DNA of 64,000 nt. It comes from Epinephelus fuscoguttatus (lineage: Eukaryota; Chordata; Actinopteri; Perciformes; Serranidae). A model generated the notes under the pieces. That model was not told the DNA's origin. It did no database searches and worked only from the letters and a program-made list of their open reading frames with translations. The translations under genes were made by a program, and so were the position numbers. This document shows, piece by piece, positions 36,801 to 46,083 of this stretch. The stretch covers positions 19,894,907 through 19,958,906 of the forward strand of contig NC_064756.1 in the NCBI RefSeq assembly GCF_011397635.1, written 5' to 3'. Each line of letters starts with the position of its first letter. The first letter of the stretch is position 1.

Positions 36801-39800
36801 TAACACAGAGTGTGAGTGACACTTTTCTAATACTGTATTCCCCCCCTGAGTCTGACCTCTGAACGGTCTCAGTTTACCAGGGCAAGGACCCAAAAAGAAG
36901 TGAAAGCCACCCCGCAGGAGTGCTGACCCAGTCTAGCTCACACAAGCTGGTATTGAACACAGTCCAAGCAGCTCTGGATTAAAATCTAGTGGGTGGAAAC
37001 TCCACTGCATAAGTTTTTGTTTTTTTTTGGAACTGATTTTTTATTTGACATATACGTACATACAAACACAAACTCAACAAACATAGAGGAGATGTATATT
37101 ATATTCGGTTATACTAACTTAAGGTTCTTTAAAATCCTTTCCCTTTTTTTTTTTTTCTTGTTAACTCGATCTTTGTAGATAACAGTCACTATTCTTGTAC
37201 TTGTACGTCACACTTCCGACCGACCAATCCTCATCTTCGTTCCATTAGCCCTGACCAGCATTCCGTGTTAATACCACTGCATAAGTTTATTTCACTGTTT
37301 TGTTAAAGCATTCCCAGACAGTTTTAGCGTCCTTCAAATACACTGGCAGTGCCGACGTAAAGGGACTATCAGTCGTCCTGTAGCATTCTGTCATAAAGGG
37401 GCTCAGTGAGTGCCGTGCAAATGTAATCAACACCATCACACAACCACCAGATTGCTGTGTTTTCACTCTGCGTGATGGATGCATTTGGTCACACAACCAG
37501 AAGGAGACAGCAGGAAGTGGAACTCATCAGAGCAGGCGATGTTTTCCAGCTCTCAGCATCCAATCTTGTTGTTCCTTTCCAGTACAACCTGGAATTCTTG
37601 TTCAGTGCTGATAGAAACACAACTTAGCCGCCATACCACATTAATGGGATGGGACAGGTTACATGTTCTTCTTGTTATGTTATTATGGGGTGTTTTAGCA
37701 CCGACGCTGCACTGATGCTCTGTACACTTAGTGTTTGCTTGTTCTAATCTCTAAAATGACACCATAGTATCATGTTTATACACTTTTCTTCCTGTGTGTT
37801 ATATCCTATTATCATTTGCATCTATTTTTTTGTCCTAACAGGTGAAAGTAAACAGGTATGATATGTCTTTTGACCTGATTCACCCAGTCAGTCTGTTTAA
37901 AAAATGCTTCTTATTGTCAACAAATCACATTTAATAACCAAAAACAACTATATTTTAGTCTGTCTTTCATACGTTCGGACTTTTCTGCCCCATCTTTGTC
38001 AGTCATTTTTTAAAAACAGGTCACTAGTCACTATATATTTTCATTTTTAGAGTAGAAAGGCTCAGTAATTTCTTGCTGGGCATTGCAGTTTTTAACAAAT
38101 GTTACACAAGTCGGAGGAAATAGCTGGTTGATTGGTTCATTGATGCTTGGTCAGCATGCAATGCATTGGGCAGTGGCATTTTTTGACGCTCTGAGCAACT
38201 GCTGTAGCATAAAGAGTAAGAAAGTCAGCATAAGGTGGATGAAAGGGGAGGTGGATGGGTCAAACAAACACTGGACTTTCAACCACGAGACCGCAGTTCG
38301 TGTCTCATGTGAAACCAAAAGGCAATCGAGCTATTTTAATAGCAATGTAGTGTGCATATGACATATGTCACCTGATATTATATTACATTAGTAACACAGT
38401 AACACAGTAATCCCAGCCAGGATGTTTTTCCTGAATCTAACCATGTACTTTTGTTTATTTTAAGTTTATTTTGAACGGAGACCATATGCATTTACCGAGC
38501 CTAAACTGTACATTTCCTGTGAAAAAAGGAAGTTTATTTTGAAAAGAAACAATGCATGTAAAGAGTGTACATTTACACGCGGCCCCTGAATATCCAAAAC
38601 TGATGCAGGAGGGGCCCTTGTGTGTCATATTTGACATGTTGGGCCCCTGACCAAGCATCAGTATGTGTTGAACATGGAGGTGACAGGAATAAGCCATATC
38701 AGATTTGGCTAATTAGCTGATAATTGTTAGTAGGATCAACTGATCGCTGGTCTTGGTGTTGTCATGGCATTTGCTGACAATAAGAGAAATATCAGCTGTC
38801 TAATCCTTTGAGGGAAGATTGGCATCCCTAGTGTTTCCTACAATGCTGTAATTAAAGTACACTCTTTTATACGCTACCTCATGACGTAGAAGTAGATTCA
38901 GTAACTTTTGTAAAATGATAAGGACTTCGTAAAATATCTAAAAGACAAGATATTGTAAATAACGTCAATGACAAGATGTCTGTATCATGGTCAGATATTC
39001 TTCTCTGTTTGTGTGTGTGTTTGCCTTTCATTGGTTTTCGTACACCAGTGCATGTGTCATGTACAGTAGTGTGTGTTTCACAGTATCACAAATAAAGAGC
39101 AGCCCAAATTAAGTGCAAACCAATGTGGGTGAGAAGATGGTGACATAAATCATGTGAGATTTGTTGTGTTGGGATTCTCACACGTGAAAGTAATGCACAA
39201 GGATTCCCATCTACCATACAACCACAAACACACACACGCCTACACACACACATAAATCATCCTGTCTCCACATCTCCAGCACACATAAAGCAATATACAT
39301 ACAGGATCAAGTTGATTTACAACCCCTTCACGCCGCTGCGCTCACCTTCTCCATCCAGTTGCCTCTGCCAGTCACATCTTTCCATCAGTCCCAATCTGCC
39401 AATCTGAAATAGACAATTTCACCGTTCACAGCTTGGAATAAATTACTGTTGGCATTTTATCTGAAGGGACTCACTCTACAGCACCCTGTAGACAGGTCAA
39501 CTTTACTGCACTGTATGTGTGTCATTTCCCCTTTAAAATAACTGGGCTGTCGATTAATGGAAAACCACCTGATAAATATTTTAGAGTGTAACTCTCAGAG
39601 AGCGTCAAGCTGTTGGACTGTGGAGGGAAAGGTCTCTGGGTCATGTATGTATAGACTATAGACTGTAAATCCCTTGTTTGATGTGTAAATGTGTAAATTT
39701 GTGTTTTTAGGACTTTTAAGTTTTATTGCCCAGTTTAAAACATTTGTTAGAAAATACATCAGAAAGTAATCAAATGTAATAAGTTACTTTATTTTGAGGA

Positions 39801-42800
39801 ATAAATTAAAATAGCTACATTACATTTTTAACAGCGTAACTAGTATCCTGTAACCACTTCCATTTCAAAAGTAACTTTCCCAACGCTGCTGCTGATTCAG
39901 CTTCTCTCTCACACTTTCACTGTCTGTCATGGAAATATAATTTTTTTTTAGTGCTGCTTGCTTGTGTCAACAAATTGAAGCTCACTGGGGAGATGTACGT
40001 ATTGAAAGTATCTGTGGATATGTGTGAAATATGAACGTCACAACTGCCTGTAGACTCAAAAACAAAGTTATGGTGAGCCAAATGGGGTTCAATTAAAGGA
40101 GTTTGATTAGTTTCTTTGTAACTTAATTTTAATTTTATATTCTACTTACTACAGGAAAGAGGTCTTCTAATGATGTATGTATTAGGCATGTACATGTAGT
40201 CTTTTTTCCAGTATTGAACATGTTAAATATAATGTAGCTTTCAAGGTCCTGTGTACATGAAATGTACTAGAATCAAGCACTGAATTCGCAGAACTGAAAC
40301 TTCTCCCATGTGCGAAGCATGTAGAAAAACTTATATCCATCATTCCATTGTCCGTAACCGCTTATCTTCTTGAGGGTCACGGGGGGGGGGCTGGAGCCTA
40401 TCCCAGCTCACAATGGGTGAGAGACGGGGTACACCCTGGACAGGTCATCAGACTATCACAGGGCTGACACATAGAGACAGACAACCATTCACACTCACAT
40501 TCACACCTACGGACACCAATTAACCTGCATGTCTTTGGACTGTGGGAGGAAGCTGGAGTACCCAGAGAAAACCCACACTGATACGGACACAACATGCAAA
40601 CTCCACACTGAAGGGCTCCCTCCTGGGAACCCTCTTGCTTTGAGGTGACAGTGCTAACCACTGCATCATCGTACCGCCCCAGAGAACTACATGCCAGTGC
40701 AAAAAGCAGATGTCCCTGTGGAGGCCAAAGCGACACAAAGTAAAAGCAACAGTGGTGATATTATTCACACGCTCACCTCACTACTTTGTTAAGAACACTA
40801 GCTAATTTTATTCCCAGGCAACCACATGCCAAACAGTTCAGATCAAATTCAAATCCACACTACACAGTTTATTTGATTGATAATCTCTTTGTTTCCTTTC
40901 AGCCACACACTGTTTAAATGGAGTTCACACATTTTCACATTGTAGGGCTAGAATGAGTTATTTTCTGTTGTATTATTCATTTTCTTTGTCCTTTGTTTGA
41001 GTTACCGTGGTGCTGGGAGGTCTCTTCCTGGGGGGGATTCGTGTAGTTAGGTTTTCCTTTGTATTAGTTGTCGTTAGACGTCCATTATGTTTCCGCCTTT
41101 TGTGTTAGATGGTTTGGACATGCCACTATATATGTCCCCTCGTGGTTCATTTGGTGAGGTCAGTTTGTTCAGTTAAGGGACTGTGGTTTGTTGCTGTTAG
41201 TTTGAGTATAGTTCTGTTTGTTTGACCTATTCTATAGGCCCAGTTACTAAGTTCATGGTTTGTATTGCTTTTGGCATTTTTGGGGTAAGTAAAATCCTAT
41301 ATTTCCAACCAAATCCTGTTTTCTCACCGCCTCACTGCTCAGTCCCTGACAGGCCCTGTACAGAGCCTGTGTTTGATTTGTCCTGTTTCCCCCACTGAAC
41401 AAGCTTTCTGACGACTGTGGGATTAAAATATTGAATACTGTCTTGATACAAGATCTATCATGGCCTGGTGGAACTTAAGCATTAAATAAAGTTTGTCATC
41501 TATCATCTATTTAAAAAGGATGTAGCAACCTCTCTTATCTTTCATTTGGGCGGTCGCTTCAAAATGTATTTATTTATTTAACCTTTATTGAACCAGGAAG
41601 TTCCATTGAGATTGAAAATGTCTTTTACAAGAGAGACCTGGCCAAAGTAGCAGCCAATCAAAACACATTAAAAATGCAACCAATACAACATATAATACAA
41701 AATCCACAGTAAAACATTAACTATTCAAACATAGTGGCCTCTCAAGAAAAACAGGCACATGTCTCTGTCACCACATTCTTTATGATGCCCTTAAATTCAT
41801 CAGTGTTTCTAATTTTACATCATTTTTAAGACTGAAAATGTAGCTTGTTAGGGAGTGATATGGCCTCTCTGCTCTCATGCCCTGATTTGAGAGAGGACTA
41901 TTGTGTAATTATGGTTTATATATCTCTGCATTGCTTGACATTGTCACTCTAGTGTGTGTCTTGGTGTTACCTTGTGCTTTTGTGTGTCTCCAGTCCAGAA
42001 ACAGTCTCCAGGTGGGGGACATCGACGGGGCCAGGAGGCTGGGTCGACTGGCACGTCTGCTCAGTATCGTCGCCATCGTCCTTGGCGTTGTCATCATCGT
42101 AGCCTATGGCTCATTTGCAGGTACAGAAACAAGGACAGGGACAAATTTAAAAATACAATGATGGCTAGATTTCATGTTTGTGCTAATTAAACATGTACGG
42201 ACAATATTAATGAAGTCTCAATGATATGAAGTCAGAATAGAGTCAAGTACTGTAGTTGTGTATGACCATATTTGACTGTATTTGTTCAGATATGTTTTAC
42301 TGATTCAAACATTTGACTGTATTCATACAAAATGTTTTTACACTGTCAGATATGGTCATACAAAGCTACAGTATTTTTGACTCTATTCTGACTCATACAA
42401 TGATGCAGTGTGAATCAAACTGCATTAGATTAGTTTTATGGCTACAGTAGTCTGGCTTATGAATATGCAAAGAGTTCTAACTTGAATATGATGCGTGGTC
42501 TCGCACACGTGTCCACTCACAGTCTCACACAAGCCTTTAACAACAAGTGTTCGCCAACAAAGAACACCTACTGCATTACGATTACAGGGTGATATATGAC
42601 ACTACCACACAAGCATGAGATGTGTGTTTTTTTACGTCTTAACTCAGCACATTTCCAAGGCGTGTGTGTGTGCGCAGATTGATTCAGCACTGCAGCGGCT
42701 GTAGTGGGCTGACTGTGCAACAAGGGCAATTGGCCCTGCTGCTCAAAGCCTTCGACACTTGAGCCGCAGTCAGAGTAATGAATGTAATGGTGAGTTTAAG

Positions 42801-42876
42801 CTGTCTGTGTGTGTACGATGACTTTGTCTGATGATGGCACTCTTCTCCTCTCCCCTCTTTAGCTGTAAACCATTGA
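21613..42876 (+). CDS. trarg1: TRARG1 (TUSC5), trafficking regulator of GLUT4
   Basis: Three coding exons join in frame: 21,613-22,020; 41,994-42,120; 42,863-42,876, giving 182 residues, close to the 177 of the human protein. Introns are GT-AG; the first is about 20 kb and the second 742 bp. The final exon holds only 14 coding bases (AVNH and stop). Residues 1-105 are a low-complexity cytosolic region, variable in the family. From residue 108 comes the CD225/dispanin domain: [20 protein letters not shown] begins the first hydrophobic segment (about 112-134) and includes Cys119 and Cys121, comparable with palmitoylated cysteines in IFITM relatives. The loop [17 protein letters not shown] is nearly identical to human TRARG1. 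The second membrane segment is about 159-178. In mammals TRARG1 sits on GLUT4 vesicles in adipocytes and promotes their insulin-dependent recycling. PRRT2 and TMEM233 are related alternatives, but the loop fits TRARG1 best. Fish may have two paralogues; which one this is cannot be told. Confidence 0.92.
22560..22750 (-). mobile_element. Penelope-like element 3' fragment (candidate)
   Basis: The plus strand reads TTGCTTGAGTTTCTTGAAGA, CGTTTCGCCTCTAATCC and AAGAGGCTTCTTCAG. The reverse complement, with GAAGAAGCCTCTTGGATTAG and GCGAAACGTCTTCAAG, is a phrase I associate with the 3' region of fish Penelope-like retroelements. No coding region remains. The assignment is from memory of that phrase. 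Confidence 0.4.
22755..23095 (+). repeat. Composite repeat: (AAGAT)n, CTTTGGACTGTGGG core copy 2, LINE-like tail
   Basis: Tandem AAGAT-type units at 22,756-22,793 are followed by GGCGGGGTACACCCTGGACA and the GTCTTTGGACTGTGGGAGG core shared with 7,280-7,500 and 40,335-40,680. At 23,040-23,092 ACAAG units precede AAACTTCATTGTCCCCAGAG, the reverse of a LINE-type 3' tail. This lies in TRARG1 intron 1. Confidence 0.65.
23215..23560. repeat. Unclassified ~400-bp interspersed repeat, copy 2
   Basis: Same orientation as the copy at 16,985-17,390, with which it shares long ordered blocks (GCAAAAGTACAATCTTT, ACACATACTGCCCACATTG, TTGTTATGACACA, AAGTGATCTGAGTG, CATGCATAGAAAGAAATC). It lacks the roughly 50 bases present in the middle of copy 1. 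Confidence 0.65.
23561..26470. other. TRARG1 intron 1, no further gene recognised
   Basis: No nested exon supported. Simple repeats include (TA)n at 25,579-25,616 followed by CA units, and a (CG/CA)n tract at 26,117-26,143. Confidence 0.5.
25579..25626. repeat. (TA)n(CA)n microsatellite
   Basis: About 19 TA units are followed directly by CACACACACA. Alternating purine-pyrimidine sequence, in TRARG1 intron 1. Confidence 0.9.
26985..27365 (-). repeat. MADF-bearing repeat, copy 1
   Basis: The segment from CTTCCTCCACCTTTGCATTA to GTGCATTTAAATGC is repeated in inverse orientation at about 47,224-47,572. Shared text includes GAGCCGATCTCCAGAGCTATGA, broken here as GAGCCGATCTCCAGAG plus CTATGA, then TTTTTGGCCAT, and GGAGCTGGTATGTAC. 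It has a coding exon fragment on the minus strand, listed separately. Confidence 0.65.
27056..27188 (-). pseudogene. MADF (Myb/SANT-like) domain exon fragment
   Basis: On the minus strand an ATG at 27,188 opens [19 protein letters not shown], then [20 protein letters not shown] and EIGSLG, ending at CTTTAG|GTGAGC, a good splice donor at 27,056. The spacing V-x2-Y-P-x-L, then Y-K, then W-x-I-A, then I-G is the first half of a MADF DNA-binding domain. MADF/Myb-like proteins are the second protein of PIF/Harbinger transposons and also occur in host regulators. The rest of the domain would be in a following exon, which I do not see nearby. A degenerate version lies at 47,378-47,500, so this is most likely a transposon-derived exon fragment, not a host gene. 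Confidence 0.6.
27970..28041. repeat. (TG)n(AG)n microsatellite
   Basis: About 28 TG units followed by GA units, in TRARG1 intron 1. Neighbouring text stays purine-rich to about 28,065. Confidence 0.95.
28066..31930. other. TRARG1 intron 1, no gene recognised
   Basis: No exon, RNA gene or clear transposon is supported. A (TG)n tract lies at about 31,041-31,075. Confidence 0.45.
31979..32636. mobile_element. hAT-like non-autonomous element
   Basis: The left end TTAGGGCTGGGTATCAATAC and the right end TAACTCTCAGCCCTAA are inverted over the terminal TAGGGCTG. Internally, CAGTACC near the left and GGTAGTACCGG near the right are also inverted, as in teleost hAT-type elements. The flanking 8-mers TTAACGAT and ATGATGAT do not match well, so the target duplication is not proven. 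Both flanks carry a GATAACAxTxTGAGCATCCA phrase, see findings. Confidence 0.45.
32637..32905 (+). repeat. Teleost repeat (GGAGTTGACTCCACCATC)
   Basis: Text such as GGTGGCGCCAACGCTCTGCA, CGGCTAATGATATCATTCAC and GGAGTTGACTCCACCATCC is characteristic of a widespread fish repeat as I remember it. It contains a GGAGTTGACTCC palindrome. No other copy is in the window. Confidence 0.35.
33654..33906. repeat. Inverted (GT)n ... (CA)n(CT)n microsatellite pair
   Basis: A GT tract (33,654-33,694) is followed after 150 bases by a CA tract (33,845-33,884) and then CT units to 33,906. The GT and CA tracts are reverse complements and could pair. Open frames across them are artefacts of the repeats. Confidence 0.9.
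34346..35231. mobile_element. Possible hAT-like element with internal insertions
   Basis: The left end TAGGGGTGTCGGTATATACT and the right end TCTGATATTGTGCCAGCCCT resemble inverted ends of a teleost hAT family. The interior contains a phrase at about 34,715-34,770 (AACCAGGTAAGTCCCGTTGA, then TCTTTTACAAGGGAGACCT) shared with 41,575-41,640, and several poly-T runs. No target duplication was found. Confidence 0.3.
35460..36044 (-). mobile_element. Jockey-like LINE fragment (reverse transcriptase C-terminus)
   Basis: The minus-strand frame 35,838-36,044 reads [20 protein letters not shown], then [20 protein letters not shown] and [10 protein letters not shown], the conserved C-terminal part of jockey-type LINE reverse transcriptases (YxxxVWGNTY, LQKxAIR, GYREHT). 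About 375 bases of AT-rich non-coding sequence follow to 35,460 and probably are the 3' UTR. 5'-truncated, not functional. Confidence 0.7.
37017..37273 (-). mobile_element. Poly-A retroinsertion with 15-bp target duplication
   Basis: The 15-mer CCACTGCATAAGTTT occurs exactly at 37,002-37,016 and 37,274-37,288. Between them lies 257 bp that reads on the minus strand as a sequence ending in AAATAAAAAATCAGTTCC and then an A-rich tail. This is the signature of target-primed reverse transcription by a LINE machinery. The body is unidentified: a 5'-truncated LINE, a SINE or a retrocopied mRNA 3' end are all possible. Confidence 0.75.
37289..40330. other. TRARG1 intron 1, no gene recognised
   Basis: No exon is supported. 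There is a possible GTTAC/GTAAC-rich repeat remnant at about 39,755-39,890 that ends in AAGTAACTTTCCCAACGCTG. Confidence 0.4.
40335..40680 (+). repeat. CTTTGGACTGTGGGAGG repeat, copy 3 (longest)
   Basis: This copy extends further left than the others, with CATCATTCCATTGTCCGTAA, CCGCTTATCTTCTTGAGGGT, then a run of ten or so G, GGCTGGAGCCTATCCCAGCT, and the shared core. It ends near TGAGGTGACAGTGCTAACCA and ATCGTACCGCCCC. All three copies have the same orientation. Confidence 0.7.
40945..41352 (+). mobile_element. Possible solo LTR of a retrotransposon
   Basis: A TATA-like box (CCACTATATATGTCCCC near 41,126) is followed by T/G-rich text, as in the U3-R part of fish gypsy-type LTRs, and the block ends in CTCAGTCCCTGACA. 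No primer-binding site, internal region or 5-bp target duplication was found, so this is tentative. Confidence 0.25.
41565..41725 (-). repeat. LINE-like 3' end (TTTACAAGAGAGACCTGGCC)
   Basis: ATTTAACCTTTATTGAACCA then GGAAGTTCCATTGAGATTG and TTTTACAAGAGAGACCTGGC. Part of this text also occurs at 34,715-34,770, and it resembles a common fish retroelement 3' end. No coding region attached. Confidence 0.45.
42225..42397. mobile_element. 173-bp palindromic MITE in TRARG1 intron 2
   Basis: The two arms are inverted over about 55 bases: left GTCAGAATAGAGTCAAGTAC, TGTAGTTGTGTATGACCATA; right, reverse-complemented, GTCAGAATAGAGTCAAAAAT and CTGTAGCTTTGTATGACCAT. CAATGA flanks both sides (42,219-42,224 and 42,398-42,403), consistent with a 6- or 7-bp target duplication. 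No coding capacity. It lies about 100 bases after TRARG1 exon 2 and would form a long RNA hairpin in the pre-mRNA. Confidence 0.7.
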
Positions 42877-45060
42877 CATGGAGGACCCGAGGGGAAGAAA
42901 TGAACCATGAAAGCCGAACCACGGATGCAACAAGGGGGGGAAAAGCTCATTCCAAAACAAACAACAACAACAAAAAAAAAAACAAGTAATACAGTTCCTA
43001 ACGTTATGCCATATTGTAATTACATCATGACCGACCTCAGACAGCAAAAAAAAAAAATAGGCAACTCGAGAGAGTAAGCAAGTTAATACATTCAGAGAAA
43101 AAATCAGAGATGCATGCATTCAGTAACATTTGCTTGACAAAAATAACAAAGAACCTGATGTAAACTTGTGCGGGTTAAAACAGAGGAAAAGAAAATACAG
43201 ATTTGTATGTGCCCAGAAGGACTCACAAATGTTTCTTTATGGAGTAATGGACTTCTTAAAATGAAGAAAACGATCTACAGATGAGAGGAGAATGAACGAC
43301 GGACATTTTCTGTGTCCGTGCTTCTTTGAAAAACAGACTTTGGGGTGGGCTTCAGACTTCAGACAGCTGCATATAATCCGCGTATAAACCTCTTGCATTC
43401 AGAGCATATACAGCTACAAATATATTTGAAATATGGATATATGACTATATATATATATACACAGATGTACATTTTATAAACTGTTTGTATGCCAAGTGGT
43501 GCTGGGTTTGTTAAGACTGTCACAACGGCTGCTTCGTCAGCACTTGGATTATCACTGGAAATTCAAGGGTTTGTGAAAAAGGGGCAGGGACACATTTTTA
43601 ATTTTTGTTATTTATTATAATTTTTTGAACTAAAAAAGAAAATTGAGACCAACTGCATGCGTGAATGTAGATAACCAAACTCCTGCCTTCGTTTTGACTG
43701 TTATAAGTTGTCTCTTTTCTTATTGAGGAGTGGAAGAGGCTAACAGGTTTGCACATGGAGGAGTGATTTGTGTACGTCCACTGTAGAATGTGTGAGGACT
43801 GGGACCTTAACCCGCAAACACAACCCCCCCCTTTATATCCCCGAAATCTCTTGAACCTTGCCTTGGTGTGGCAGAGACTGAAATGCATGCCAAACTTCCC
43901 AGATTCCTTCTTTTCCTTTCACATCACTCCACAAACCTGATTTAGCAGCCGCAGGCCATCATCTTGTCCCCTTAAACTCCATTTTACACTCTACCTTTCT
44001 ACACCATAGCGCCCCATTTTCCATTCTTACATTGTTATACATCGATTGTTAAATGCCATTGTTTCACTGAATGTTTTTTTCTGCTCCTTGTATTGGTATG
44101 AAATGTATTTATATGGGAAAATATATATGCAATATGTACGCATGCTATGAGCCAAACAGGCTGACACTCATTTATGTTCTTTTGTAAATGAACAGGCCGA
44201 TGAGTTTGACTGAGTAACGACAAAAAAAGCATTTAAAGAACCTTTCTTTGAACTCCGAGCACGACAGATTGTCTGTATTTGTCATTTTATCTGAGAGAAA
44301 ACACTGTGGCTACACAGGACTGTTGTATTGACACATTACAGGCTTATGCTACAAGCACAGGTAACATCACTGTAAGACCATGTCGCGTTATTTTGATCCA
44401 CAGCTTTCCGTTGGGCATTAATGTTTTTTTATTTTTTATATCTTGTGCAGTTTAAATCAGGAATCATTTGGACAACGTTGCTTTAAAGTGATAAAATGTT
44501 TGTTTAAAGGGCTCGTACAAGTGAAACGAGAAACACCAGCTAATTTCCACTAATGAGGGACGAAATGTGTCAGACAGCTCAAGAGATTCTACCAACTACC
44601 AACGTGTGCTGTAAAGTATCACTACTAAAATGCACAATGTTTTGTGTGATCCAGGCTTTTATCGGCTCCATTCAATTCATAATTGTACATAAAAATCTTT
44701 ATCCAAACATCTGAACGCAGCAAAATCCAAAGATTCCCCATTTTTACTACCAAACTAAAAAAAATGTCACATCACACTGTTGCCAAAATGGTAACACGTG
44801 TGTGTGTAATTTCTGTCAATCACACCGAATGTAGTTCACCGCTCTAGTGTTTCTCTCTAACATACAAACTTTCCATCACTGAAACTGGTGTCTAAGAGCC
44901 AACCATCAAGCCTATAAGCTCTGCTCTGTCAGTAAAACAGTTCATTTCATTCCAATATGTTACTGTGTTTCTTTGCCAGTGTACTGTACGTGCCAGTTTT
45001 CATCTCTGTGGTGTACATTTTGCATGTCTGGAATAAATGTTACCATGCATGGTCCAAGTT
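42877..45060 (+). other. trarg1: TRARG1 3' UTR
   Basis: From the stop codon to just after an AATAAA at 45,032-45,037 the sequence is largely free of the repeats that fill the surrounding DNA. It contains AT-rich blocks and several ATTTA elements, which can affect mRNA stability. The length of about 2.2 kb is inferred from the first convincing poly-A signal and is not proven. Confidence 0.55.
45032..45037 (+). promoter_or_regulatory. Candidate TRARG1 polyadenylation signal
   Basis: AATAAA within GTCTGGAATAAATGTTACC, preceded by TG-rich sequence and followed by TTTTTGCCTTTTGATGATG. Earlier, non-canonical sites in the 3' UTR could also be used. Confidence 0.5.
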
Positions 45061-45505
45061 TTTGCCTTTTGATGATGCTGTTTATGAGGAGTTGTGTGTT
45101 GGCAGCCAGAAATGAGTGTAGAGGACTCAATTAGAAGTGTTTAGTAGCTCTATGAGGCGGTATTTAGGCACAGAAGAAATGCAAACATGCTTACAATAAC
45201 AATGTTAACATGTTAATGTTTAGCAGGTTGAATGTTTGAACAGATCAGCATGCTAACTTTTGCTAATTGGCACTGAATACAAAGTACATCTGAAGCTGAT
45301 GGGGAGTGTATTCAATCATAAACCAAAGTAGGGGAGACCGGGTATGGCTGTAACAATGAGATAGTTCTAACAGCACCATTTTCACCAAGAAGAGATGACC
45401 TATGACTCATAGTACATTTGTAACCACTTCTTTTCTGACTCTGCATGTGAGATTTTATAACGTGTTAAGAAGTGTGCAGAGTTTACAGCCAAAACACTGA
45501 TATTC

Positions 45506-46083
45506 TAACCTGGAAATCCAGATGCCCCGCCCCTAGCACATTCGAATTTGCACTGCACTGGAATCCGGCCCCGACGAGCAGAGCCCACTGAATCGCCAAT
45601 CGGACCAATCAGATCAATCTATCTGACGGAGGCGGGCTCTGGGCGGGCGTAACATGATGACGACAGCGCTGCGCTGTGAGAGTCAAAAAGTAAACAGCCA
45701 AGATGGCAGCTGCCGAAGGACATGTCCATTCAATTTATATTTGGAAGAAACGCTAAGCCAACTACACTTATCTTTTTCCTTGAGAGAGGAACAGAAGACT
45801 GCCCTAGAAGCCTTCGCTTCCAGGAAGGAAGTTTTTGCTGTTTTGCTGACGGGATATGGCAAAAGCATAATATATCAGTTAGCCCCACTGGTCGGCAAAC
45901 AAATGGGGCTTAGTGCAATGAATACGTAACCTTGTTTTTTGCTCTGATTGGCCATCGTGCTATCCAATTGCGTGCGGCGGCATTTGAAATGTCTGAGTCA
46001 GTGCTGCCCCTTGCGTAGGAAGGATGTATCGGTGAGGGCCAGACTCAAAATCTTTCTAGATTTGAGTCTGGATTTCCAGGCTA
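45506..46083 (+). mobile_element. 578-bp TIR element with RecQ-helicase fragment, copy 2
   Basis: Ends are TAACCTGGAAATCCAGA (45,506-45,522) and TCTGGATTTCCAGGCTA (46,067-46,083). The 9-mer CTGATATTC flanks both sides (45,497-45,505 and 46,084-46,092). Internal order matches copy 1: ATGATGACGACAGCGCTG, the AAGATGGC start, helicase fragment, CTCTGATTGG, CCAATTGCGTGC, and AAATCTTTCTAGATTTG before the right TIR. Exact target duplication at two unrelated sites confirms a mobile unit. Confidence 0.87.
45703..45929 (+). pseudogene. Frameshifted RecQ-like helicase start, copy 2
   Basis: The ATG corresponding to copy 1 is at 45,703 (MAAAEGHVHS), but that frame soon diverges and stops. The helicase text continues in another frame: EETLSQLHLSFSLREEQKTA, then FAVLLTGYGKSIIYQLAPLV and GKQMGLSAMNT. 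Compared with copy 1, the Walker A-like block has L for P (LLTGYGKS) and a few more helicase-like residues (QMGLS) are kept before the break. It is non-functional. Confidence 0.7.
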
